Under the pieces are notes generated by a model, which was not told the DNA's origin, ran no database searches, and saw only the letters and a list, made by a program, of their open reading frames with translations. Of a stretch of 18,142 nucleotides of DNA, positions 8,432 through 16,399 are shown one piece after another. Both the position numbers and the translations under genes were made by a program. Each line of letters begins with the position of its first letter. The stretch's first letter is position 1. The DNA is from Bacteroidota bacterium (GTDB taxonomy: Bacteria > Bacteroidota > Bacteroidia > Bacteroidales > UBA10428): the NCBI GenBank assembly GCA_024640925.1, contig JAHEEB010000003.1:1-18142 (forward strand), given 5' to 3'.

Positions 8432-8451
8432 TTGCAGATCTGTGCCTGCAA
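8432..8451 (-). repeat. Inverted repeat in the serC leader region
   Basis: TTGCAG (8432-8437) and CTGCAA (8446-8451) are perfect 6-base arms around an 8-base loop, 45-65 bases before the serC ATG. A near-consensus -7 box (TATATTTT on the minus strand, complement of 8485-8492) would put this hairpin in the 5' leader. On the same strand the sequence continues into GGCC followed by five T before the start codon. It may be an operator or a leader structure; I recognise no known riboswitch. Confidence 0.3.
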
Positions 8452-8631
8452 TACTTTTCATCCGTACTTTTAGTTAAACAACATAAAATATATGGGTCAC
8501 AAAAAAGTTTTTAAGTTCTAATAATACAACAGGCAAAATGGAATGATAAAAATACAAAATAATCTAACTCGTAGCGTTATTTGAATAACAATAATAAAAA
8601 TATTTTTACCAACACGTTGTGAACAATACTC

Positions 8632-9366
8632 TCAATCGTTGAAATTACTGAGTTCTACAAGGTATTTTCCCTTTAAAACAGGTATAATATCTGTTTGATT
8701 AAAAGTATGGCAATACTCCATAACATCGTCGAGATTATTTCTCTTAAGACGATGGCGATGGGCTGCTTTATCGATATACCCCATTAAATTGTCTTTTGCA
8801 ATGCTCCACAGATCCATTGAAGCATGAGCAGAATCGCATTCAGTAAAGAACTCATCCGATTTTAAAAGATCGGTAACCAGCGAGCCTGCATATATGCTAT
8901 CTTCGAGGTTGAATTTGTTTTTCCATCCGGCACAGAAAATAAGTACATCGCGTTTTTCGCTCACCATATAATCAATTAATGCTTTATGGTTAAGATAAGC
9001 CCCAATGAGAACACGATAGCTTTCTTTAGCCATCATAATGCAATTTGTACCATTGGTAGTGCTATAAACTATATCGTTGTTTTTTACGCGTTCGGGTGTG
9101 AAATTATAGGGTGAATTTCCAAAGTCGGCAAAATCTCTGACAATGCCATCGCGCTCGGCTGCAACCAAAAAACCGCGGTTTTTATAATCCATGGCTTCTT
9201 CGAGAGTACCAACGGGAATAATCTGCCTGGCACCATTCATAAATGCTGTAACAATGGCTGAGGTTGCCCTGAGAATATCAATGATTACAACAATTGCATC
9301 ATCATTTTTAAAATAGGGAAAAGTGGCTGGGGTAAAACAAACTTCTATTTTCTTTTTATCAGTCAT
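8632..9366 (-). CDS. comB: 2-phosphosulfolactate phosphatase family protein (ComB-like)
   Basis: Members hydrolyse 2-phospho-3-sulfolactate to sulfolactate with magnesium, a step of coenzyme M synthesis in methanogens. The 244-residue protein has the family's conserved blocks in order: DILRATSAI at 30-38, AERDG at 70-74, GNSP at 83-86, TTNGT at 103-107, CAG at 145-147 and LEDSIYAG at 154-161. No signal peptide is seen. Coenzyme M is not expected in Bacteroidota, so the true substrate here is open; a sulfonate or another phosphorylated hydroxy acid is possible. It has its own promoter candidate and 225 bases separate it from gcvT, so it is probably a single-gene unit. The family call is firm, the reaction is not. 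Confidence 0.85.
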   Translation of the reverse strand: MTDKKKIEVCFTPATFPYFKNDDAIVVIIDILRATSAIVTAFMNGARQIIPVGTLEEAMDYKNRGFLVAAERDGIVRDFADFGNSPYNFTPERVKNNDIVYSTTNGTNCIMMAKESYRVLIGAYLNHKALIDYMVSEKRDVLIFCAGWKNKFNLEDSIYAGSLVTDLLKSDEFFTECDSAHASMDLWSIAKDNLMGYIDKAAHRHRLKRNNLDDVMEYCHTFNQTDIIPVLKGKYLVELSNFND

Positions 9367-9396
9367 TGGTCAATGGTAAGAATTTCAATTTTGGCG

Positions 9397-9404
9397 CAAA
9401 TATA
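9397..9404 (-). promoter_or_regulatory. Candidate -7 box for comB
   Basis: The minus strand reads TATATTTG, a full match to TAnnTTTG, about 30 bases before the ATG at 9366. A TTTT run lies about 19 bases further upstream where the -33 element is expected. A leader of roughly 24 bases would result. Confidence 0.5.
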
Positions 9405-9591
9405 ACCCTTTTCGGTATTACTAAAATTCAACATACAATAATTTAAAAAATAAACATAATGACACTATTAAAGTGAAATAATTTAGCTACAAACTAACCA
9501 GAGGAACTCATGGAAGGGAGTTCGTCAGTTCTTAATAATCTGTCAAAGTATAATTTAATACATTATGTTAGCTTTTCGAAATAGTAAAAGC

Positions 9592-10674
9592 CTACACAAA
9601 AGGCATTTTAACCACTTTGGCCTCAAGGTTTTTGTTCCGTACTTTTACATAAACGCTGGAACCAACGGATGAGAATTCAGTGCTGACATAGGCCATACCA
9701 ATTCCTTTTTGCAGAATGGGTGACATAGTGCCTGATGTAATATGACCGATTTCGTTATCGTTAGCATCGACTATCGGATAACCATGACGTGGAATTCCTC
9801 TTTCAATCAGTTCAATTCCAACAAGTTTTTTCGAAACACCATTTTTCATTTGTTCCTCTAAAAGATTGCGATCGATAAAATCTTTACCAGGCACAAACTT
9901 AACAATCCATCCAAGATTAGCTTCAATGGGCGAAGTTGTATCGTCTATATCATTGCCATACAAGCAAAATCCCTTTTCGAGACGAAGGGTGTCGCGTGAA
10001 GCCAGACCGGCAGGCAACAATCCGAAAGGTTCTCCGGCTTTAATAATTGCATCCCAAAGAGCAGGTGCATCCTCATTGTAACAAAACAGCTCAAAACCGC
10101 CAGCTCCGGTATAACCAGTTGCCGAAACAATAACTTCCTTTGCATTGCCAACAGATGTGGTAACGCAATGAAAGCTTTTAACCGTATCGAGATTATACGA
10201 GGTGAGTTGTTGAAGAACCTGCTTTGCTTTTGGACCCTGAACGCACAAAAGTGACATTCTCTCCGATGCATCTTCCATTTCTGCACCAAAACTGTTCTGT
10301 GATTTCATCCAATCCCAATCTTTTTGGATGTTTGAAGCATTTACAACCACAAAATATTTTGTGTCATTGTATTTATAAATAATAATATCGTCGATTATTC
10401 CGCCCTTTCCATTGGGCATACAAGTGTATTGAGCCTGCCCGTCGATCAATAAAGAAACATCGTTGGTTGTAATTTTCTGAAGGAGTTTAATTGCTCCTTC
10501 TCCTTTAATCCAGAACTCGCCCATATGCGATGCATCGAATATTCCTGCTGCTTCGCGCACGGCCATATGTTCTTTTATTATACCTGAATATTCAAGAGGC
10601 ATATTGTAACCGGCAAACGGGACTATTTTTGCACCCAGTTTTTCGTGTTTTTTAATTAAAGGAGTATTTTTCAT
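9592..10674 (-). CDS. gcvT: Glycine cleavage system aminomethyltransferase (T protein)
   Basis: It moves the methylene unit of the aminomethyl group on lipoyl-H protein to tetrahydrofolate and releases ammonia. The sequence has the expected N-terminal TPL...GAK...PFAGYNMP block, FDASHMGEF, GGIIDD with the catalytic aspartate, YTGAGGFELF, RDTLRLEKG, and the C-terminal barrel with GHITSGTMSP. Length is 360 residues, normal for the family. An in-frame ATG five codons upstream (10689) is possible, but homologues begin at MKxTP, and the proposed -7 box at 10697-10704 would start transcription at about 10689, leaving that ATG without a leader. The P and H protein genes are not here. The gene lies after pit but has its own promoter candidate. 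Confidence 0.95.
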   Translation of the reverse strand: MKNTPLIKKHEKLGAKIVPFAGYNMPLEYSGIIKEHMAVREAAGIFDASHMGEFWIKGEGAIKLLQKITTNDVSLLIDGQAQYTCMPNGKGGIIDDIIIYKYNDTKYFVVVNASNIQKDWDWMKSQNSFGAEMEDASERMSLLCVQGPKAKQVLQQLTSYNLDTVKSFHCVTTSVGNAKEVIVSATGYTGAGGFELFCYNEDAPALWDAIIKAGEPFGLLPAGLASRDTLRLEKGFCLYGNDIDDTTSPIEANLGWIVKFVPGKDFIDRNLLEEQMKNGVSKKLVGIELIERGIPRHGYPIVDANDNEIGHITSGTMSPILQKGIGMAYVSTEFSSVGSSVYVKVRNKNLEAKVVKMPFV

Positions 10675-10696
10675 TGTTTGTTTATTCATTTGTCTG

Positions 10697-10704
10697 CAAA
10701 ATTA
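10697..10704 (-). promoter_or_regulatory. Candidate -7 box for gcvT
   Basis: The minus strand reads TAATTTTG, matching TAnnTTTG. A T-rich run about 19 bases upstream sits where the -33 element would be. Predicted transcription start is close to 10689, giving a leader of about 15 bases for the ATG at 10674. Confidence 0.45.
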
Positions 10705-10731
10705 ATTATTGCAAACAAATGAAAAAGTAAC

Positions 10732-10770
10732 TTATGTTCTAGTTTTATAAAAATCCAATGATTATGTTCT
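10732..10770. repeat. Two 9-base direct repeats upstream of gcvT
   Basis: TTATGTTCT occurs at 10732-10740 and at 10762-10770, exactly 30 bases (about three helical turns) apart, in the pit-gcvT gap. Relative to the proposed gcvT transcription start the copies lie near -45 and -75, where activators usually bind on the same helix face. No regulator is identified. Confidence 0.35.
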
Positions 10771-10782
10771 GAAACTGAAAAT

Positions 10783-12201
10783 TTAAATTAACCACCGGAA
10801 AAGCAGGAATAATGCACCTGCTAAAACAATAGTTACGGGTAATGTAATGAGCCATGCAAGAAGAATGCTCCGTATAGTCTTCATCCGGAGGTTTTTAATT
10901 CCACCCTTTGCAACCATAGAACCTGCAACACCAGACGAAAGTACGTGTGTTGTACTAACAGGCAAGCCAAGCAGGGAAGAAACCCAAATAGTGCTTGCAG
11001 CAATAATATTTGCCGAAGCACCTTGAGCATACGTTAACTTATCCTTACCAATTTTCTCTCCAATAGTCACGGTGATACGTTTCCAACCGATCATCGTTCC
11101 CAAACCCAATGAAATGGATATCATAAGAATGACCCAAAAAGGTGAGTATTCGGTGTAACTTTTAATATCATCAACCATTGCATTCATTTTTCTTTTGTCT
11201 TTGTTTGAGATAAAAGACACAATACTTTGCTCTCCAAAGCGGGGAGATATTAAATTGGTGTATTCTTTGGAGAAGATAAGAATGTTCTTCCTCAGAATAA
11301 AGCTTTCATTCTTTTTTAGCTGATCAAAGCTAGTAAGTCCGGAAGTTCGGGCTTGAATTGTATCAATCTTCTCTTTAATAACAGTCATACTTGCCCTGTC
11401 AATTGCACTTAATTGTATTGTATTAACCTGATCAAAAACTGATTCGACATATGTTACCTGCTGATTTAACTTGTCCAATGATTTGTTATGATTTATAGCA
11501 AACTTCATAGGTATAAGACCAATAAGAATAATCATAACAAGACCTACTCCCTTCTGCCCGTCATTTGAGCCATGGGTATAACTGACCAATGTAGAAGTAC
11601 CTATGATAATTGAACGTATCCAGACAGGAGGTGCTTTTTTCTTTTTGGGTTCATCAAAAATATCGCTCTTCTTAAAGTACTTTTTTAGAATCATAACAAG
11701 TAACATTGTAAATGCAAATCCAAAAAATGGTGCAAACAGAAGTGCCAAACCAACATCTTTTACTTTATCCCAGTTAAGTGCAACAGCCACACTATCGGGT
11801 AATAACCCATATGCCAGACCTACTCCGAATATTGCTCCCAAAAGTGTATGTGAGCTAGAGCATGGAATTCCAAAATACCATGTTCCTAAATTCCATATAA
11901 TTGCAGTAAGAATAATAGATAAAATCATGGCCACATTGTGCGAAACACTTTGATCAACCAGTATAGAAATTGGTAAAAGATTTATTATGCCAATAGCAAC
12001 AGCAATTCCACCTACAGTAACACCAATAAAATTCATTAAGCCCGACCAAATCACAGCATTGAGAGGCTTCATTGAATTTGTATAAATAACAGTAGCTACT
12101 GCATTTGCCGTATCGTGAAATCCGTTGATAAACTCAAAACAGCAAGCTGCCAATAGACATACAAGGAGAAGTACTGTCATTCCACCATCTAATCCGAACA
12201 T
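10783..12201 (-). CDS. pit: PiT family inorganic phosphate permease
   Basis: It is an inner-membrane low-affinity phosphate symporter. The 472-residue protein has the family's repeated halves: GFHDTANA at 27-34 and GSNDGQKG at 211-218, with GIPCSSSHT near 112-119 and its counterpart GLPVSTTHV in the C-terminal half. Around ten hydrophobic segments can be read. Between the halves, about residues 237-355 form a hydrophilic insertion that looks helical; such an extra loop is seen in many PiT proteins, so this is not evidence of damage. There is a promoter candidate 36 bases upstream. No phoU-like gene adjoins it, unlike many pit loci; the neighbour downstream is gcvT. Confidence 0.93.
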   Translation of the reverse strand: MFGLDGGMTVLLLVCLLAACCFEFINGFHDTANAVATVIYTNSMKPLNAVIWSGLMNFIGVTVGGIAVAIGIINLLPISILVDQSVSHNVAMILSIILTAIIWNLGTWYFGIPCSSSHTLLGAIFGVGLAYGLLPDSVAVALNWDKVKDVGLALLFAPFFGFAFTMLLVMILKKYFKKSDIFDEPKKKKAPPVWIRSIIIGTSTLVSYTHGSNDGQKGVGLVMIILIGLIPMKFAINHNKSLDKLNQQVTYVESVFDQVNTIQLSAIDRASMTVIKEKIDTIQARTSGLTSFDQLKKNESFILRKNILIFSKEYTNLISPRFGEQSIVSFISNKDKRKMNAMVDDIKSYTEYSPFWVILMISISLGLGTMIGWKRITVTIGEKIGKDKLTYAQGASANIIAASTIWVSSLLGLPVSTTHVLSSGVAGSMVAKGGIKNLRMKTIRSILLAWLITLPVTIVLAGALFLLFRWLI

Positions 12202-12237
12202 ATTTTTAGTATTAGGTAATTTGAAAATATAAGATCA

Positions 12238-12245
12238 CAAATATA
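12238..12245 (-). promoter_or_regulatory. Candidate -7 box for pit
   Basis: The minus strand reads TATATTTG, a full match to TAnnTTTG, 36 bases before the ATG at 12201. Just upstream, 12271-12320 is almost pure A/T with many TTAAT/ATTAA tracts, which could act as an UP-like element. No pho box was recognised. Confidence 0.5.
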
Positions 12246-12480
12246 GAAAGTATCAGATTATGAGAATCAGGAAGATTTTATTTAATAAATAATTAATATT
12301 AAATTATTATTTAATTAACAATAAAACATTAGGGAAATGATAATTAAAACTGTAAGGATCATTTTTAAAATTATTTAAATTATGAATTAGCTCTATTCTA
12401 TTATGTTTGGAACCGTTTCTCTTGCCTATGTCCTGGGTATTTTAACTGACAATTCCCGCAAGTGAATAGCACTGGCGTAT

Positions 12481-13047
12481 TTATTCGCAGCCCTTTCGTT
12501 CGTAGGTTATTATATTTCCTGTATTTTTTTGCTTATCAGTAATCCATAAACTATCGTTTTTTTCACAAAAGGCTACAATTCCCTGGTTTTTTGAAACGAT
12601 AACTGACTCAATTGTATTATCCGGATAGATAGTCCTGTTTTTATAGATTAACAGATCGGTGTATAAAGTGCCGCCAATATACAATGTGTCCGTGTAGTTC
12701 GAAAAATCCAGCCATTCGTTATTGATTACAATGTTCGAATTCTTGTAATCCTTCGAATCAAAATAATTGATACTCGTCTGCCATTTATTTGAAGAGATAC
12801 TGATTATATAACTGTTTTCGCAAACACATTTAGCCCTGCGCTTTAATTTATCTGAATGGTTGGCCTGAACTAGTTTTACAATGAGTGTATCCGTGTAGCT
12901 ATTCCCTTTTAAAAGAAGTGTATCCCCGGTATTATAAGGCATCCACAATATGATTGATTTGTCGAAACCAGGACATTTAGTGGAACAACGAATTGCGACA
13001 ACAGTTAATATGAAAATACAAGTGATAAAAAATATTTTGTTTCTCAT
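12481..13047 (-). CDS. Hypothetical protein, probable lipoprotein
   Basis: I do not recognise this 188-residue protein. It begins MRNK, followed by a hydrophobic stretch to about residue 18 and then AIRCSTKC, which resembles a weak lipobox with the acylated cysteine at residue 21. Further cysteines lie in KCVCE and near the C-terminus (KGCE). The body is polar, rich in Thr, Asn, Tyr and Asp, and probably beta-rich, as in many small Bacteroidota surface lipoproteins. The frame is open upstream to an ATG at 13113, but that would place a strong terminator hairpin (13074-13099) inside the gene, and the signal peptide begins naturally at 13047. No clear promoter separates it from the hairpin, so it may depend on read-through. 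Confidence 0.65.
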   Translation of the reverse strand: MRNKIFFITCIFILTVVAIRCSTKCPGFDKSIILWMPYNTGDTLLLKGNSYTDTLIVKLVQANHSDKLKRRAKCVCENSYIISISSNKWQTSINYFDSKDYKNSNIVINNEWLDFSNYTDTLYIGGTLYTDLLIYKNRTIYPDNTIESVIVSKNQGIVAFCEKNDSLWITDKQKNTGNIITYERKGCE

Positions 13048-13070
13048 AACACAATAATTATTTAAGAATG

Positions 13071-13099
13071 AAAAAGCCCACAGCGCATACTGTGGGCTT
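13071..13099 (-). terminator. Intrinsic terminator of the PorE-like operon
   Basis: AAGCCCACAG (13074-13083) and CTGTGGGCTT (13090-13099) are perfect 10-base arms around the loop CGCATA. On the minus strand the second arm runs into five T. It lies 20 bases after the stop codon at 13120. This is the strongest terminator in the window. Confidence 0.88.
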
Positions 13100-13119
13100 A
13101 AAATATATTCCAAGGAATT

Positions 13120-15192
13120 TTATTTTCCAGTAATCTTAAACTCAACCCTACGGTTTTCTGCACGACCTTCAGGAGTTGCGTTTGATGAAACAGGTTGACT
13201 TTCGCCATACCCTTTATATGTGAGTTTAGCTTCAGTAATACCCTGTGCTACAAGATAAGCAACAACCGATTTAGCGCGATCGTTGGAAAGCTTATCGTTA
13301 TATTTATCCGATCCGACATTATCGGTATGCCCTGATATTTCAAGCTGTATTGTCGGATTTGTCTGAATCAGTTTAACCACAGCATTCAGCGTTACATATG
13401 AATCGGTTAGCAAAGTTGCCTTTCCGGTTTCAAAATTAATATTCTTCAATATTACCTTTGCACCTACTTCAACCCTATCCATCAGAAAATCTCTATAAAT
13501 AACCTTATCACTCGATTCAGCAGTCAAATCAATATTATCGAGAAACATCAGGTAACCGGCAGCATTAATATCAATACCATAGATTTTAGCTTTAGGAATA
13601 TATACCATGTATAAACCGGTTGTATCTGAAGTTGTAACCCCGACTACCTCACTCGATTCATGATCAATCAGTTCAAGGCGTCCCTTAATAGGTTTTTTAT
13701 CTTCTGAATCTCTGATATAGCCTTTCATTACCATTCTGTCGTCAATTGCCAGTAACACCGGTTGCTTGAAATAGATGTTGTCGATTGGTGGTACCAATCC
13801 GGCTAAAGGTTCCGAAATATTAGGTATGTAATTATCTTTTACAGCACCCAGAAAAATGAGTTTATAAATATCGAGTCCGCCAATTCCCGATTCTCTGTTC
13901 GATGCATAATACGATGTTTTACCATCGGGCATAGGAACATAAAAAAGATCGTCATCGGGTGTATTAACAGGATATCCGAGATTTTCAGGGGTCGACCACT
14001 GATTCGGGCCTGTTAATCTGGTTTGAAAAACATCGTACCCACCAATGGAAGTATGTCCTTGTGAACTAAAGTAAAGAATGCTATCGTTGGCTGAAAGACT
14101 TAATCCTGCTTCATCATAAAGGGTATTAACAGTATTTCCCAGGTTTTTTGGCTTGCTCCATTTTCCGTTAGCACCTTTTACACTGTAAAATATGTCTGTA
14201 CCACCATAGGTTTCTTTTTTCCTGTCCGATATAAAGAAAAGGGTTTTTCCGTCGGAGGTACTGCACATAGAAGCCTCGTGGAACTTAGAATTAAACTTCT
14301 TTATTTTTTTTGGTTTAGCCCAGGCGCTTTTCTTTAGCTCACAGGCATAAATATCGCCATTATGTTCTTTTCCTTTATAGATATAAAGTTTTGTTTTATC
14401 GGCAGAAAGCCCAATAACTGCTTCATGAGTTTTATTCTTTTTCTTCAGAATTTTCTTATCGAGCCGGGTTGCTCGCGACCATTCTTTGCCAACATAATCG
14501 GAGTGATAAATATCTTCGAAAAATTTATCATCAATTACGCTTCTCTTATTGCTTTCTCCGAAATCACGACGAGAAGTAAAATACATTTCAGAATTATCGG
14601 GAGTTATAGCAATGGAATATTCATCATAAACAGAATTGATATTTTCGCCCAGGTTATTGATCACCACCCTCTTAGGGTCGAGTACCAGATCGCGTCCATA
14701 TTTGCACTGCCTGATGAGCATATTCACTTTTTCCTGAAAATACTCAAGATTCTTCTCAGGAAGATTGTTCAGGAACATGTTATACTCCTCTATGGCGTTT
14801 TCGAAATCATTTGTTTGATGATAAGCCATACCCAATAACAAATGAATATCGAAATTTACTTCGGGCTTTAGTTCATATGCCTTTTGAATGTATTTAATCG
14901 ACTCAAATTTATTATCGGTAAACAGATAGCAGCGACCGATCATATAATTCAACTCAGCATTCTGATTGTTATATTTGTATGCATCGAGATAAAAATCGCG
15001 TGCATCGCGAAACGAGCCAGGACCAGCACTATATAGCCATTGGGCAGCTTTCACAGCTTTCCAGGCTTCTTTAAAACCATATTCTTCCTTCTCAAAATCA
15101 ACGCGCTTAATTTTCAATGGCTTCAGCTGTGAATAAGCTGGCAGATACAAAGCGAGTAACAAAATCAGCAGTAGGTTTTTGATAGTATTCAT
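13120..15192 (-). CDS. PorE-like outer-membrane-associated protein: TPR, PD40 propeller, CRD, OmpA
   Basis: The 690-residue protein begins with a signal peptide (1-21, cleavage AYS-Q). TPR-like helices follow at about 75-165. From about 190 to 445 there are repeated PD40/WD40-like units with SADKTKLY, TSDGKTLFF, SANDSILYF and PDGKTSYY, forming a propeller. Around 485-560 is a carboxypeptidase-regulatory-like beta domain. The C-terminal OmpA domain (about 575-690) has Asp624 in GHTDNVG and Arg639 in SNDRA, the pair that binds diaminopimelate in peptidoglycan. This order matches PorE, which anchors the type IX secretion machinery to peptidoglycan, but many Bacteroidota carry paralogues, so PorE itself is not proved. 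It follows the TPR gene by 14 bases in the same operon and ends at a strong terminator. Confidence 0.88.
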   Translation of the reverse strand: MNTIKNLLLILLLALYLPAYSQLKPLKIKRVDFEKEEYGFKEAWKAVKAAQWLYSAGPGSFRDARDFYLDAYKYNNQNAELNYMIGRCYLFTDNKFESIKYIQKAYELKPEVNFDIHLLLGMAYHQTNDFENAIEEYNMFLNNLPEKNLEYFQEKVNMLIRQCKYGRDLVLDPKRVVINNLGENINSVYDEYSIAITPDNSEMYFTSRRDFGESNKRSVIDDKFFEDIYHSDYVGKEWSRATRLDKKILKKKNKTHEAVIGLSADKTKLYIYKGKEHNGDIYACELKKSAWAKPKKIKKFNSKFHEASMCSTSDGKTLFFISDRKKETYGGTDIFYSVKGANGKWSKPKNLGNTVNTLYDEAGLSLSANDSILYFSSQGHTSIGGYDVFQTRLTGPNQWSTPENLGYPVNTPDDDLFYVPMPDGKTSYYASNRESGIGGLDIYKLIFLGAVKDNYIPNISEPLAGLVPPIDNIYFKQPVLLAIDDRMVMKGYIRDSEDKKPIKGRLELIDHESSEVVGVTTSDTTGLYMVYIPKAKIYGIDINAAGYLMFLDNIDLTAESSDKVIYRDFLMDRVEVGAKVILKNINFETGKATLLTDSYVTLNAVVKLIQTNPTIQLEISGHTDNVGSDKYNDKLSNDRAKSVVAYLVAQGITEAKLTYKGYGESQPVSSNATPEGRAENRRVEFKITGK

Positions 15193-15206
15193 AGGAATAG
15201 TTTCGA

Positions 15207-16274
15207 TTATTTACACTCTTTTAAATATTCTTTTGCTTGCTCCATGCCCAATTCAGCAGCAGTGCGCCAGTCAGCGCAAGCCTCATCAACTTTTCCCTGG
15301 AGTTCATATGTTAAACCCCGGTTAAGTATTGCAGGAGCATATTTATTGCTGATAGACAAGGCCTGGTTGAACCAATCGACAGCACCATCATAGTTTCCTT
15401 TCAACTGCTCGATACTTCCCAGATTTGAAAGGACTTCAACAGATTGGGGACTATAGGTAAGAGCTTTTGAAAAATCATCAAATGCACCTTCCAGGTTTCC
15501 CAGAATATATCGTGTTCCTCCCCTGTTATTAAGAGCTGATAAATTAGTTGAATCCACTTTTAAAGCATCAGTGTAATCCCGTTCAGCACTTTGATAATCT
15601 CCTAATGATTTTTTTGCATCTCCCATATTAACATACCCTGAGACCAACTTAGGATCATACGTGACTGCCAGCCTGAAATCGTAAATAGCTCCCTGGTAGT
15701 CGCCCTTTGATCTTTTTGCAGCACCCCTGTCGTGATAAGCTTTTGCATATTTGATATTAAGGTCTATAGCCTTAGAATAGTCATCTATTGCTCCATCAAT
15801 ATCACCTTCGAGCTGTTTAAGAAGACCTCTGTAATAAAATGCTTCAGGTACCTGGTATTCGTGCGCAATGGCTTTATCAAAATCACCTGAGGTAACCGAT
15901 GGTATTGAATCCTGCATTTTTTCAAAATCCTGAACGAAAAGCGTAAAAGCTTTATTAAAATAAGCTTCCCCAAAATTCTGATCCAAATCTGTAGCTTTCT
16001 CAAACTCTGCAATTGCGTCGCCATACCTTTCTTTAATATGGAATATCTTGCCCCTTTCGTTATAAGCAGGAGCATATTCAGGCATAGCTGCAACTACACT
16101 ATCAAGAAAAAACAAGGCTGAATAATAGTCTTGTTGTAGAATTCTTTCGATTGCCCTGTTATAAGTTTTCAGAACTGTTTTATTCTGGCTAAACTTTTCG
16201 GCATCAATATTTTGAGCTGAAATACCGAGGGATATCAATAAAAAGAACACGAATAAAAATTGCTTTGAGTTCAT
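15207..16274 (-). CDS. Secreted tetratricopeptide-repeat protein
   Basis: The 355-residue protein has a signal peptide (MNSKQF to about residue 20, cleavage ISA-Q), then consecutive 34-residue TPR units through most of its length. Typical A/B helix patterns recur, such as PAYNERGKIFH, EAFYYRGLLKQ, KAYHDRGAAKR and SALNNRGGTRY, each followed by a YxxAIxDxxKA-like half. It probably sits in the periplasm as a protein-interaction scaffold. The frame is open upstream to an ATG at 16304, but the signal peptide begins at 16274, and the promoter candidate at 16315-16322 would leave almost no leader for the longer form. It is the first gene of an operon with the PorE-like protein, which starts 14 bases after its stop. 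Its partner is unknown. Confidence 0.88.
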   Translation of the reverse strand: MNSKQFLFVFFLLISLGISAQNIDAEKFSQNKTVLKTYNRAIERILQQDYYSALFFLDSVVAAMPEYAPAYNERGKIFHIKERYGDAIAEFEKATDLDQNFGEAYFNKAFTLFVQDFEKMQDSIPSVTSGDFDKAIAHEYQVPEAFYYRGLLKQLEGDIDGAIDDYSKAIDLNIKYAKAYHDRGAAKRSKGDYQGAIYDFRLAVTYDPKLVSGYVNMGDAKKSLGDYQSAERDYTDALKVDSTNLSALNNRGGTRYILGNLEGAFDDFSKALTYSPQSVEVLSNLGSIEQLKGNYDGAVDWFNQALSISNKYAPAILNRGLTYELQGKVDEACADWRTAAELGMEQAKEYLKECK

Positions 16275-16314
16275 TTTATATGGTTTGAATTTATATTTTA
16301 GCATGTACTTAAGG

Positions 16315-16322
16315 CAAATGTA
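16315..16322 (-). promoter_or_regulatory. Candidate -7 box for the TPR/PorE-like operon
   Basis: The minus strand reads TACATTTG, matching TAnnTTTG, with a TTTT run about 18-21 bases upstream. Transcription would start near 16308, leaving a leader of about 35 bases for the ATG at 16274. Confidence 0.5.
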
Positions 16323-16356
16323 GAATTATATTTACCGTTAAAATAAAAAAATAAAT

Positions 16357-16364
16357 TATATTTA
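16357..16364 (+). promoter_or_regulatory. Weak -7 box candidate for the Hpt-STAS operon
   Basis: TATATTTA matches seven of eight positions of TAnnTTTG. An identical octamer lies 30 bases upstream at 16327-16334. Either could serve the divergent plus-strand genes, whose first ATG is at 16400. The match is imperfect and the region is very AT-rich. Confidence 0.25.
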
Positions 16365-16399
16365 ATCAAAAATTCAACCATAGAGATATTAACCACGGA

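Noticed and set aside
9504..9523. Inverted repeat GAACTC/GAGTTC between comB and gcvT
   Set aside because: The arms are only 6 bases with no T-tract on either side, so it is not a convincing terminator; it could be chance.
9571..9591. GCTTTT/AAAAGC stem just after the gcvT stop codon
   Set aside because: The stem is short and AT-rich, and no T-run follows it on the minus strand, so it is not called as a terminator.
11603..11953. 116-codon plus-strand open frame
   Set aside because: It lies opposite the pit gene, whose membrane-protein coding is clear, and its translation shows no recognisable domain.
12403..12465. 20-codon plus-strand frame (MFGTVSLAYV...) in the gap before the lipoprotein gene
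   Set aside because: It is too short to support, without a clear ribosome binding site or promoter; chance explains it.
13048..13113. Upstream extension of the putative lipoprotein to an ATG at 13113
   Set aside because: The extra codons overlap the strong terminator hairpin at 13074-13099, and a natural signal peptide starts at 13047.
14362..14838. 158-codon plus-strand open frame
   Set aside because: It is antisense to the PD40/TPR part of the PorE-like gene, matches no family I recognise, and has no promoter or start signal of its own.
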